DNA of 64,000 nt from Ctena decussata (lineage: Eukaryota > Mollusca > Bivalvia > Lucinida > Lucinidae), in NCBI GenBank assembly GCA_963989385.1, contig OZ022500.1, positions 18,428,460-18,492,459 on the forward strand. Direction: 5' to 3'. Below the pieces are notes generated by a model. That model worked only from the letters and a program-made list of their open reading frames with translations, was not told the DNA's origin and made no database searches. The position numbers were made by a program, and so were the translations under genes. The stretch's first letter is position 1. Every line of letters starts with the position of its first letter. Below, in pieces: positions 31,363 to 42,240 of the stretch.

Positions 31363-31530
31363 TTACAGGGGAAGCAACTCTTCTAATTTTTTATTTTCGC
31401 CTTTAGGTAAATTATTTGCTCCTCTAGGGGAGAAATTCTTTAAAAGCCGACACCATTTTGGAAGGGCTTCCCTCTCCGGCAAAACCAATAAGAAGTCACA
31501 AACATTGCTCCCATTTGTAAAAAGGCGGCG
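31363..31530 (-). repeat. Dispersed box (inverted copy)
   Basis: AAGAAGTCACAAACATTGCT and TTATTTGCTCCTCTAGGGGA are the inverse of, or match, the box family seen near 28540 and 24930. Confidence 0.5.
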
Positions 31531-32277
31531 AAACATAAAATGTCCCAATACCTCTTAAACGTTTACGAGGTGCTGAGGCAATGTTTACATAACGGTAATT
31601 TACTTGGAAATCAAAGCTAATTGAATCAGGAGGTTTTTAATACCGTTTCATCTTAATAACCAACATAAAGTCACAAAGTATTAGAACAGACATCGTTGAC
31701 CAAACAGGCAGACATAAATGAGACTGCTTCTAGAAAATCAGCCTTAACATTTCCTCATCTGGAAAGTGAACTTGTCCAAAAGTGAATTTGTCCAAATTAA
31801 AAATAAAATAAAGAAAAAAAAAAAAAAAGACCTGAAAAATACCTTGCAGGTAAAAGGTGGTAACTGCATGGCATAATTATGTAGAAATTACGCCTACAAC
31901 TCGTTATTTTTGCATACGCAACCTTTGTGCTACACAGTGATGGGAATATGTAATGTTTTCTAAATTGCCTCGCATAATGGTTATGTGTTTTAATATCTAA
32001 TGTTTATGTACAATTTGTTTTATAACCAGAAAAGTTTAGTAGTTAAGAAACAGAGAAAATAATGAAAGTAGGCAATTTTATTTCCTTGCATGGTGCCTTT
32101 GCTCTGTCATTACAATTGTTAAATACCTAATTAGATTAGATATTCTTTATTTCCTCCAGAATGGAGAGTAGCATATATAGTAACATACATATAACATATA
32201 TACACAGTGATATATGACATATGTGGCAGTTTAGTAAATATATTAACCTTTACATATACAATATTAACCCAGCGTGA

Positions 32278-32336
32278 TGACGTCGCATCGACGCCAATAC
32301 GACGTCATATGCCCACACAACGCCGAAATGACGTCG
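32278..32336. promoter_or_regulatory. Cluster of three TGACGTCG-type (CRE-like) sites
   Basis: TGACGTCG at 32278-32285, CGACGTCA at 32300-32307 and TGACGTCG at 32329-32336. These match the core of CREB/ATF sites. No gene is attached, so function is unproven, and the sequence could be repeat-derived. Confidence 0.3.
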
Positions 32337-33110
32337 TACTCTGTATACAAGAGACTTAATCACGTGAACGTTGTCTCAAAGCATGTTTCACTCGAACAAT
32401 TCTGTCCAGGCACAATGATTTACTCATTGAAACTGCTACTAGGCACATTAACCCTGCCGCGTTATTATATTGGTCAGAAATAATGATTGGCTGTTTGTGT
32501 CCTATTTTTTTGCTGATTGTTAATGAATGGATTAAAATCTATATCCCAATGTACATATTTACAGAAATATTCTAAATGGCAACAAAAAGAGAATTAATGG
32601 TTTTGTGGTATCTATTGTTTCAGTTCTTTATAAACTGATTTTATATCAGTCAAAATAACAATGAAAATAGAATACACAATACAAATTCAGAAAGCTTCGG
32701 AAATAAAATCGAATTCTTTTATTTTCTTCCTATTGTGTTCCGGAGGAAAATGGATCTAAATAGATTGAAAATTAAATAAAACCTTAAAAATTCTTTTGTC
32801 CAATAAAAAGTGATATCGAAAGAACTAGTTATAACAGTAACTTCTGAAAATTTTATGCATGACCTGCTTTTTCATTTGGAAAAATACCTACATTTCGCTT
32901 AGAAAGAAATCAGAAAAAAATGAATTAAAATATGTCAGCGAGCCACCTGTTAACACTGATTTTTATACCTTTATAAACAATGTTAGATAATCTCATCTTA
33001 ATACTGATTGCCAGAGGAGATAATCAAGTTTTATCGTGTTGTGTATAAAAGGCTGTTCATACTTGAAACAATATGTACTGACTAAACTGGTACTCTATGT
33101 TTTTCGTCTA

Positions 33111-33432
33111 CACTGTAAAAAATATCCGTAGATTTTACGGTATAATAACTGGCAACCAGCTGCCAGTCATTTTACCGTTATTTTTACGGGCGCCCGTAAA
33201 AATTGCAGGAATCATCAAGCAGAGTGGGACAGAATAGAGCAGGTGTCGTTTTGGCCAGATAGCCCTTCAACAATACAAAGTTATTTTCGAGTGCGGCCAG
33301 TTAACATAAAACTTCCATTTCGTGATTTTCAACAATGTCTTACAGGCAAACGCCCGTAAAAATAACGGGAAAAGGACTGGCAGCTGGTTTCCAGTTATTC
33401 TACCATAAAATCTACAGTTATTTTTTACAGTG
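33111..33432. mobile_element. CACTGTAAAAAATA…TTTTTTACAGTG MITE
   Basis: Inverted ends CACTGTAAAAAATATCCGTA and CAGTTATTTTTTACAGTG, with internal mirror arms (ACTGGCAACCAGCTGCCAGT; AAAGGACTGGCAGCTGG) and ACGGGCGCCCGT. TA flanks both ends. The paralogous block at about 52330-52370 lacks it. Confidence 0.85.
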
Positions 33433-33819
33433 TATAACATAAAAGACAGCAGCTGCATTGGTAAAGAAAATGTTATTTGTATTCTCTGTTTGACTAACAA
33501 TATCATTATCAACAGCAGGGCCACGAATATGGCCACGCTTTTGTTGTTATATTTCGCGTCTTGTAGTAGATATACAAGCTTTTACTACAGACAAAAGTGC
33601 ATTTTTTGTGAGACCAATGACTGAAAACGCCAACTACGCTAGCATTTTCAAAGTTTTGCCACACGACGGCATGTTCGCCACATAATTTAGAAATAATTGA
33701 GTTTTATAGCTCAAGAGGAAAGCCATAATATAAGTTTTGAGTAGAAATGTAGTTTTTTATGTCCTAGATGTATGAATCTACTGTTGAAACTTCTAGCACT
33801 GAAATATAAAACTATTCGC

Positions 33820-34110
33820 CCGAGTTGTGGCAATAGGTGCAGCGGGTGTCAAGCGCCATGTTGCGGCCGTAACACGTTCACCCGTACTTCCTCATAGTGC
33901 AGATTATATATTTGATGGTCCTTTGGGATTAATGATTTTATCTAAAGCAGGCGCTAGGGGCTGGCCAGTGTTACACATTTCATTACTGGTGATGGACAGC
34001 TGGCCAGTGTTACACATTTCATTACTGGTGATGGACAGACTTAGTTTAACCGAATCTACTATTTTCATTTCTCGATATATTGTATTCCTTAATAAGTGCT
34101 TCCAGGGGAT
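33820..34110 (+). repeat. Block Y, copy A, with a 39-bp tandem repeat
   Basis: Paralogue of 12920-13490. Within it, 33961-33999 and 34000-34038 are identical 39-bp units (CTGGCCAGTGTTACACATTT…). The duplication keeps an open frame of 95 codons from 33827, but no motif supports a protein. Confidence 0.7.
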
Positions 34111-34215
34111 CTAACGCACAGAATTTATCAAACGTTTAACAGTAACTACTGCAGAACTGTAAAAGCAAAATGTAACAAGGGTAAAACTTAATGCCCTCTG
34201 ACTATCATCACGAGG

Positions 34216-34290
34216 GTATAAAACGAATATTTCGGTTGCGTGTAAAACCCATCACACCACAATCGACTACAACGGCCACATTCCGTAAGT
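34216..34290 (+). promoter_or_regulatory. Possible TATA box and first-exon donor
   Basis: GGGTATAAAACG at about 34214-34225 is followed about 65 bp later by CCGTAAGTG, a good splice-donor match. ACAATCGACTACAAC…GATTTTACAT here recurs at 54486-54540. Speculative: no transcript evidence and no linked coding exon. Confidence 0.25.
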
Positions 34291-34734
34291 GATTTTACAT
34301 AGGTCACCAAGTTGGCTTGTTTGCAGTGGAATTTGATCTCGTATATTATCTGATGTAGCTGACTATGCTTATTTATTACAAATTAATAATTACAATAATG
34401 CATACATGTACAAAATGCAATGCCGTACAATTGAAATGGTAACCAGATGGCGTAAATATACGTGTAACCGCACTTTCGAAATTTTTTCTCGCAGCATTGT
34501 CATTATTTATCTATTACAATAGCTGGCACCTAATCCGCCATCTATTCATCACTTCTGCTTCATTTGATTAGATTGATACTGAGGTGTCATGCTAAGGTCA
34601 GTACAAAAGCACTTTGCTGAGGAATTCAAAACATTTATCGTGAATGGATACACTATCAATGGAAGCATTTCTGCCAGTTTCCTTATCTGGATCAATGGTT
34701 TACTCCCTACCTTGCAAGGGCATGTACTAAACTC

Positions 34735-34807
34735 ATGAGTTGAGTCTATGAGCTGGGTCTGTGAGCTGAGCCTATGAGCTGAGGCTATGAGCTGAGTCTT
34801 TGAGCTG
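34735..34807 (+). repeat. 13-bp minisatellite
   Basis: About five to six units of TATGAGCTGAGTC with one or two changes each. Confidence 0.9.
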
Positions 34808-35012
34808 ATGATATGACCAGAGTCGGGGACCAGAGTTTTGGACAGAAACTGGTCAGGGAGTTTGAACAATTGCTATCTCAAATAGTTTGGGATTTGATTT
34901 GATAGCATATAATTTACTTGTTCTCGTTTTAAAATTACATATTTTTTTTAAGTCATCAACTGGAGAGTTTTCTCTAGCACCTGTTTCATATCAATGCAAA
35001 GTAGACATTAAT

Positions 35013-35247
35013 GAGCCGCGACACGAGAAGCCAACAAAGTGGCATGTGCGCCAGCAAAGACTCAGATCAGCCTGGGAATCCGCCCAGTCCGATCAGACTC
35101 TTCGCTAAGCGCTTAAAGGGTAGTAAAGAGTCTAGGCTACTTCCAGGCGGACAGAGAAGACTCTGATCAGACTGGGCGGATGCCCAGGCTGATCCGAGTC
35201 TGCGCTGGGCGCACAACCACTTTTTTGGTTTTCTCACGTCGCGGCTC
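35013..35247. mobile_element. GAGCC MITE
   Basis: A full-length 235-bp copy with matched G/C TIR variant. The flanks TAAT / ATTT are not a clear duplication. It may share its insertion with 62017-62251. Confidence 0.9.
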
Positions 35248-35267
35248 ATTTATAAAACCTTTCTAAG

Positions 35268-35325
35268 TGCGAATAGTAAGGACTCTGATCAGACTGGGCA
35301 GATGCACAGGTCATCTTGCTGGTTA
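35268..35325. mobile_element. GAGCC MITE fragment
   Basis: AGTAAGGACTCTGATCAGAC and TGGGCAGATGC match the second half of the family. Both ends are missing. Confidence 0.7.
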
Positions 35326-36388
35326 CAAATGTTTTGTATCCTACATGTGTATTTGTTTTAAGAAATCAGTTCCCATAACCATGAATGACAGATTTACATG
35401 CAGAAAATAGTTCAGGAAACAAGAGCCTGCCATGCATTCACACATTGCTGGAAAAACAAAAGTGATACTCAGGAAAAAGTACCAGTATTCAAAATTATAT
35501 TGATGTAAATATCAATATTCCTACATGTGTATATGCCTCTTGCAAGACCAGATATCGTACACAGAAAAAAACATTTGCCAACGCTAACACGTTTCCAACT
35601 GGGAAAGAACTGAGGCTCTGTCAGATTCTACTCTTTATAAATATTTCGTCAGTAAAATGGAACTTTGAGGAAGAATTACATTTTAGCAGGCACTACATTC
35701 GACAAACCGAAAATAAAACATATTAAAACTGAGCGGACATACATGTGCAGCATGCTATTATGTAAATTAAACTTTGTAAACAAATGATGACAAAAACGAC
35801 CAGTGTTGGATTCATTATGCCAACATTTATTTGTACGCATGCTGTTTTTTGCTCATTTATTCTGCAATAACTCAGATAAATTTCTTGTCGCAATTTACTT
35901 TTTACAAACATTGCTTTTTCATTATTAATGCATTACAATAATCCCAAAATAGGCTTCGTCAATGACGGTGATTATTTCATTAAAGCTACGACAATTTAAA
36001 CGAGAAGGTTTAACAGTATTTACACCCTCGAAGACGACAGCCCAACTCCACCTTTCCTACTACGACATAAAGCATGCATAAACAGTGTAGATGCTAAAAG
36101 CATAAGCTCGAATTGTACTATAAATCGCTTATCATTAGTCGCTTATATTCGTATTTTTATCTGTTTGCAAAATAACAGGTGACATTATAAAAATTGTAGG
36201 GTGGCAAAAGTTCAGCTGGTACTTAACGTGAAACAACGTTACATCAAAGTCGATATAACAACACCGTGGAAATAACGTTGTACAACGTAAATATTCTTTC
36301 AGTTGCCGTCATATCTTTTTATTAAGCTAGGGCGATCAAATTATAACACTTATACCATAAACAGATTACGCAGATTAATATAATAATT

Positions 36389-36624
36389 GAGCCGCGACAC
36401 GACAAAACCAACAAAGTGGTTGTGCGTCTAGCGCAGACTCAGATCAGCCTGGGCATTCGCCCAGTCTGATCAGAGTCTTCGCTTTCCGACAGAAGGTAGC
36501 TTAGACCCTTAGCTACCCTTTAAGCGCTTAGCGAAGAGTCTGATCAGACTGGGCGGATGCGTACGCTGATCTAAGTCTGCGCTGAGAGCACAACCACTTT
36601 GTTGATTATCTCGTGTCGCGGATC
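36389..36624. mobile_element. GAGCC MITE
   Basis: A full-length 236-bp copy whose right end is diverged (GATTATCTCGTGTCGCGGATC). The flanks AATT / ATTA do not match as a 4-bp duplication. Confidence 0.9.
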
Positions 36625-36990
36625 ATTATTATTATGCTAAATATAGCTCCTGTGACATATCTGTCTGAAGAATTGCAAAAGCGTAAGCGATACCAGCGGT
36701 AACATTGAACAAACATGGTTCTCAGAAGTTGTGATCTTAAATGATTACCCCAGTAATCTTAAATATGTGGGACAGCTAAAACCATTAGTTCTCCATTTTG
36801 CCCAAATAGAAAATTAATGCTTTTAGGTGGCCCAATACTAAGCACATAAGAGTATCTAATAGTTATGAAATTCAATAAGAGACTGTTATCATTTCTTATT
36901 TCCAAACAAATATGGCCGCTAGGGAATAAATATTACAGAACTTTAATAAATTTCTAGCTTTGACGTTTGGTTCTGATTTTCGAAGGCTGC
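36625..36990. other. Unassigned stretch
   Basis: Nothing recognised. Confidence 0.5.
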
Positions 36991-36997
36991 AAATAAT

Positions 36998-37255
36998 AAT
37001 TGGTTGGTTGGTTGTTTTGGGTTTAACGGCCCTTTGAGACAGTATTTCAGTCTATATCGGGCCGTCTCCCAGAGAGCGGGAGAAATAAGAGAGAAGTGAT
37101 AGACAAGAGAAAAAAATGGCCAAACAACCACCACCCGCACCTACTGCAAGCACAGTAGGCCCTTGCCCTATTACTATTCGATTCAGAAGGACGTCCCGGC
37201 ACTGGAAGTTGCATGCAGCACCATCGCACCACCCGACCAACCCCGCTGCAAATGA
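36998..37255 (-). repeat. Interspersed repeat with CCAAC tail (SINE-like), copy 1
   Basis: The minus strand reads GGGTGGTGCGATGGTGCTGC, then TTCCAGTGCCGGGACGTCC, a CTC/CTCT stretch, GACTGAAATACTGTCTCAAA, and ends in CCAACCAACCAA. It has the same order as 50398-50852. Open frames across it are not genes. Confidence 0.7.
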
Positions 37256-37839
37256 TATTAAGCAAGGCTCGACGTTTATATTTTCTTCAATTTGCACATT
37301 TCAGCTTCTCGCGAGTACTTCTGCGATTTTAGGATATATATCAGCTGTTGAGAGCGCATCTTTCTGTCTGAAACATTCATTTTAGTTCCCCGAAAAGCAC
37401 GACAATTTTACTTGGAACCTCAATAATATATTGACAGATGACAACTATGGTACCTTATACAAACTTCTGTATTGCTTTTCATGTCGCCCAACACAATGGA
37501 GATATGCGCTAGCGTTTTGAACTAAGCAAAGGAATCCTATGCTGGTAAATTAGTTCCAAACAAGATGTATTCCCGGTCTTGTTTTCAAAAGATTTCCCAG
37601 CGAAGAGTCAGACCAGGCCCAGAGGTTATATACCTTGAGTACATTCTCAAACTCAAAATAAAGCACACTGGTTGGCTGCTTCCGAGCACATGCTGTTTGT
37701 GATTACATGTATTCCCAAGTTTTATAACCTCGAACCCAGCTTAAAACGGTCGCAACACAAGGCCGTTTTTCTGGCTTGCGGCCCAGCCGGGTTTCCGTCG
37801 TAGAACTCGATATTGTTATTCTATAATTACATTCACTGT
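37256..37839. other. Unassigned stretch
   Basis: Nothing recognised. Confidence 0.5.
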
Positions 37840-37843
37840 TTAA

Positions 37844-38382
37844 AGGTAGGTTCCTGTACTTTGGAATGCATCATAATTTTGATGATCGTTCATCCAAATT
37901 GTTGGAAAGCACTTATAAAAAGGGAATGAATAAGTTTCACTAAAAATGTAAATCAAAAAAATATTAGAAAAGTTGTTTTGCAAGAGATTTCCTAACTCTG
38001 CTTCGCACACCAGTTAGTGCTATTTTTAGTTCTTGCCAAAAATAGATAACACAGCTGACGTCATGGTGCATTGCATTTTGGGATAGTTTTAACCCATCCG
38101 CCATGCCAGGACCTCTAGGAAAGCTCACAGCAATAGAAAATTGACATTTGGAGAATGGCATCAGAAATCGCGTACTTATAGACATAATAAACGTAGTTAT
38201 TTTTAGAACTGGAATTCCAACGAAAGAAAATAAACCAAAGGGGAAAATGACTATTTTCTTCAACATCTGACGATTTTCTCAGTAGCAACAAATTCAGAAA
38301 AATAGGAGAATTCAATACTACTCAGAAAAAGACGAAATTATTTTGAGAACATAATTGTTATTGCTAGTCCAGGAACCTACCT
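37844..38382. mobile_element. TTAA-flanked TIR element
   Basis: Inverted ends AGGTAGGTTCCTG / CAGGAACCTACCT, with TTAA directly on both sides (37840-37843, 38383-38386). TTAA duplication is characteristic of piggyBac and Kolobok. The AGG start is atypical for piggyBac, so the superfamily is open. The 539-bp body has no transposase. Confidence 0.8.
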
Positions 38383-38585
38383 TTAAAACAGTTTATGTTA
38401 TTTTTCTGACAAAATGTTACAGCTAAACTATTGCTGGCAAATAAAATACCTCTGATTTCTCTGGCTTCTGGTTGCTAAGAAGGCGGCTTTGCTGTGGTTT
38501 TCTTAATAAGTAAATCATAAAAATCACGTATACTAGTTTCCTTTCTAATTATAAAGATATCTTACTTCAGGTAATTTCGATAATT

Positions 38586-38823
38586 GAGCCGCGAAATGAC
38601 AAAACCAACAAAAAGGCACGCGCGCTCAGCGAAGACTCAGATCAGCCACGGCAGCCGCTCTGTCTGATCAGAGTCTTCGCTTTGCGCTTAAAATGTAGAT
38701 AAGGTCTAAGCTAGCTCCATGCGGACAGCGAAGACTCCGATCAGGTTGGGCGGAATGCCCAGGCTGATCTGAGTCTTCGCTGGGCGCACATGCCACTTTG
38801 TTGGTTTTGTCGTATTGCGGCTC
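38586..38823. mobile_element. GAGCC MITE
   Basis: A 238-bp copy. The flanks AATT / AAAT match at three of four bases. Matched C/G TIR variant. Confidence 0.9.
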
Positions 38824-39028
38824 AAATGTAATTATAAGAGCACAAGAAGGCCTTTGAAACACTGTAAGCATAAGCCTCTTCAGTTTCGATCATTCCATAA
38901 AAATGGGCTTACACAAGCCCATATCTTTCAGGTTTGTCGAGTAAATACATAAATGTAGATACATACATGGTATAAAACTGTCAGAAATGGTGGAACCATC
39001 TGAAGCTTAGCAAAGCATAAATATAATT

Positions 39029-39263
39029 TAGCCGCGACGTGACAAAACCAACAAAGTGGCATGTGCGCCCAACGAAGACTCAGTCCAGCCACAGCATCCA
39101 TCCAGTCTGATCTGAGTCCGCTTGCGCTTAAAGAGTAGCTTAGTGTCTACGCTACATCCATGCGGACAGCAAAGACTCTGCTCTAACTTGGTGGCTGCAC
39201 AGGCAGATCTGAGTCTTCACTGGGCACACATGCCACTTTGTAGACTGTGTCATGTCGAGGCCC
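39029..39263. mobile_element. GAGCC MITE (diverged)
   Basis: Ends TAGCCGCGACGTGAC / GTCATGTCGAGGCCC. The flanks AATT / AATC match at three of four bases. The internal hairpins are eroded. Confidence 0.85.
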
Positions 39264-40282
39264 AATCATAACCTTTCACGACTATAAAACAAAAATAGTC
39301 AGATGCGAAAACATATACATGCATATCTATTTTAACCCACTGCCTATGAGAGAGTCTTGCAAACAGTATAGACCCTGCTTAGATGATACAGATCAAAGAG
39401 TAGAATATAGAAAACAGATAGTTATTTAATCCATTTGGCAAATTCTGTAGTTGATGAAATGAAACGATTAGGACTGAATTCAAGGAAGGTAAGGTTAGTT
39501 AAAGTGAGATCCCCAAAGCGGGTAAGATTCTTACTATACCACACAGACCATGTTTCCGAAACTGGATGGAAGTGAATGAGGGTGCAGCTTACGAACATGG
39601 AAGTTATAAAAATATATCAAGGAAAGTCAAAACTTAACAATAAAAGACATCAAAAGAAAAGTAGTAGAGAAAAACACAATAACCTACACACTAAAGAATT
39701 GCAACAGGAGAATAGTCACCGGAGCGTTGTCTGTATGACTGTGTTTTGTAAGTTTCGCCTTTTTCTCAAAATATGTGCTTTTCCATTGCATTTGAACAAC
39801 CATTTGCGACAGCATCAGCGCACTGCTGAAGAAAATCTAGTCATTGAAGTTTGAACTGTCTAACAAAGAATTTCAAGAATGAATTAAAGTAGAACATATT
39901 CATGGTATTGTAAAGAGTTTACAATAAGTATAGGGCACCGGGAACCAAATAATCTTGGGAACCAGAGATTCCAAAAGCTGTAGTAAAATTCGAAGGTTTC
40001 ATTTTATGGATGTTTTAAAGAAATTTTGTCACATGTGCCAAATTTTAAATTGGTGATTTTTAGCTTGAAATTAAGGTACCTTAAAAATTCTTAATATTGG
40101 GACAGGTATATCCTAGCAAACAGTGCAGACACAGAAGAGCAGTCAGTAGTCTGATCATGGTCTAAACAGTTTGCCATTCAGTCTACACCTTTGTATTTGT
40201 TGTAATTATTAGACTTTTTATGGTATAAAGGCTGCAACTGTGTCAAATGCAGAAGTGGTCATTACAGAAACATGCGGGAGAA
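39264..40282. other. Unassigned stretch
   Basis: A 92-codon open frame at 39576-39854 (K/N/H-rich) has no motif. No element boundaries were found. Confidence 0.5.
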
Positions 40283-40404
40283 ATAACCACAGTGTATAAG
40301 CGGACAGTCACCAAATCGGAAGCGACAATTGACTGTACACCCAAAAATCATTAGTGCGACATAAACAACTTGTGAGGTGAAACGGTCAAAAGCAGGTAAG
40401 TCCT

Positions 40405-41892
40405 CAATAGATATTCAAATCAGCGTTCTCTTCTTTGCTGACTGATCAAAGCCTTCGGTTTTGCTGTTTGGGTGTGCAGGCTGATTTGAATACCCACTGC
40501 TGGCATAAATTTATGAGAACAGTTAATATTAAAATCAGTTATTAATTCGTGAAAACTGATCAGGGTCTTCATTCCTGCTTTTTAAATTTCATAGATCACA
40601 GACTTTTCAGTTGAACTTATTGTAGTCGTCACTTCTTTGTAGACTGACCAGGGTTATCGTTTTTAGCAAATACTCAGATCAGCCGTAATAAACTGTTAAG
40701 AAAGATCAGAGTTTTAGCCTGGTCCAATACCTGTATTTGAAGTCTTCTAGAAAGTCTTATTTCCGAGCAGCATGTTTCAATAAACGGAGGAGCCCCGGTA
40801 GCCCAGTAGGTTAAGCGCTGGCCTGCTGATCTAGCGGTCCCGGGTTCGACTTTGTCATAGCGATTGAAAAATAAATCCAGAGGAAACACAAAACACTAAT
40901 TTCCATTTATCATTCTGTGATAGTCGAACAAAGTACGAACTGACCTTAAAATGAGCAAACTTAATAGTGTATCTTTCACAGTTGGTCAGTTACGTTGAGA
41001 ATGAAGCCATTAAATGGCAATTAGCTAACAAAGTGTTTAATATGTATTAAACGACCATTATCTGCTTACCAACCTGTTAAGAAAGAAAGAAAAAAAAATG
41101 CAGACAATGTAGTCATACATATATTTGTTTATCTAGAGAACGTGAGATGATATAATACACACTTTTGTTTGTTTTGTATTCATTGTCTTATTTTTAATTT
41201 TTATTTATTTATTTTTATTCATCTTTTTTTTTTTTGCATTTCTTATCATTTTCTGTCTTTCTTGTACCGCCGGAGTGATAATAAAAGGAATTTCGCATGG
41301 GCAACAAATAACGTTTCGCATACTCTGCCTGGCCCCGACGTTTAGTGGGACATCAGATTGGACTTAGAAATTTTACGCCTAAGAATTCGGCAGTCGGAAG
41401 GCGCGTGGAATGTATTTTTAAGTTAATAGGGAAGAATCTTAACGATAATTTATTTCGGAATTTTTTATATCTGTGGAAAGTATGCAATGCAAATTTTAAG
41501 AAAATATCAGGGGAAAAAATTAAACTAGAAACAGTAAAATAAGTTTTTTACTGACAAAGTCTAGGGACACGCGTTTTGTCAAATTTTTATATACGCTAAA
41601 CAGGAGGCGATGAGCTTATTTTCCACTTCAACTGGAAGAATGAAGGCACATACTTATTTTGATGAAAATTACATCAACTTAAAGAGCGTAAAATGAGCTA
41701 TATGGTCATATCAGAATAAATTTTGGCACAATTTGTTAAAGAAATGATTTACGTTGTCAAAAACTGTTTTGACATTAATTTCTATACAAATTGAGTCATA
41801 GATTTCAACAGGTAAAGAGATATACGCGTTATCGATACAGGTGTCACATCGTCGGGCTGGGATGATACAAATGAAGAGATTAGTTTAACATG
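40405..41892. mobile_element. 1.49-kb insertion within the left inverted arm
   Basis: The right arm runs uninterrupted across the equivalent point (46590/46591), so this segment was gained by the left arm or lost from the right. It contains a small inverted repeat (ATTCAAATCAGC 40411 / GCTGATTTGAAT 40481), a tRNA-like SINE head and T-rich low complexity. Its own ends show no clear TIR or duplication. Confidence 0.6.
40788..40852 (+). repeat. tRNA-derived SINE head
   Basis: AGCCCCGGTAGCCCAGTAGG, TTAAGCGCTGG (A-box) and CGGTCCCGGGTTCGACTTTG (B-box) are at proper spacing. The 3' acceptor strand is lost, so it is not a functional tRNA. Confidence 0.6.
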
Positions 41893-42240
41893 TATCGAAT
41901 TTGTTCTTTTAGATGCGGTTTTCGACATCGGGGAGAGAATTAGATGTACTTCACATGTAGCATTGTCAGTTTGACATATCACCACCCAATCTCTGTGTAA
42001 AAATCAAGTTTGCCTGCTTAATCACCAGTTTTGCTTTATCTTCTGTCGATCGACACGAACAATCGGGGATAAAATGACTAGAATTATGGCATCATTTCTG
42101 TTAAAACCAACATAAAATAATCGCTACATCTTTTTCCAGTGATATCCAATAGCTGAATCCATCGAAACATTACTGTAAACAAATAAATTGCCTCCTGAAT
42201 CGCACACGTTCGTCTCATTCGACTGTCCGACTAGTGACAA

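Larger units (their letters stand above)
31570..33800 (+). repeat. Duplicated block X, copy A
   Basis: Collinear with 51230-52780. Examples: ACTTGGAAATCAAAGCTAAT at 31600/51268, ATCACGTGAACG / GTCACGTGAACG near 32360/51470, CCAATGTACATATTTACAGA near 32547/51683, CCACCTGTTA near 32945/52192 and GTACTGACTAAACTGGTA near 33074/52300. It holds extra insertions (including 33111-33432) absent from the other copy. No conserved long reading frame was found. Confidence 0.8.
34380..36130 (+). repeat. Duplicated block Z, copy A
   Basis: Collinear with about 61640-62800: ACAATTGAAATGGT, CTCGCAGCAT / CCACAGCATG, GCCATCTATTCATCA, GTCATGCTAAGGTCAG, GTGAATGGAT(A/G), then CCAGT(G/A)TTGGATTCATTATG, TTTTTGCTCATTTATTCTGC and TGTAGATGCTAAAAGCAT. 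Both copies hold a GAGCC MITE at a comparable place. Confidence 0.8.

Noticed and set aside
32278..32336. CRISPR-like array or regular spacer repeat
   Set aside because: Only three 8-bp palindromes with unequal spacing, in a eukaryotic genome.
33827..34114. 95-codon frame with repeated WPVLHISLLVMD
   Set aside because: The repetition comes from the 39-bp DNA duplication, and the paralogous block keeps no such frame.
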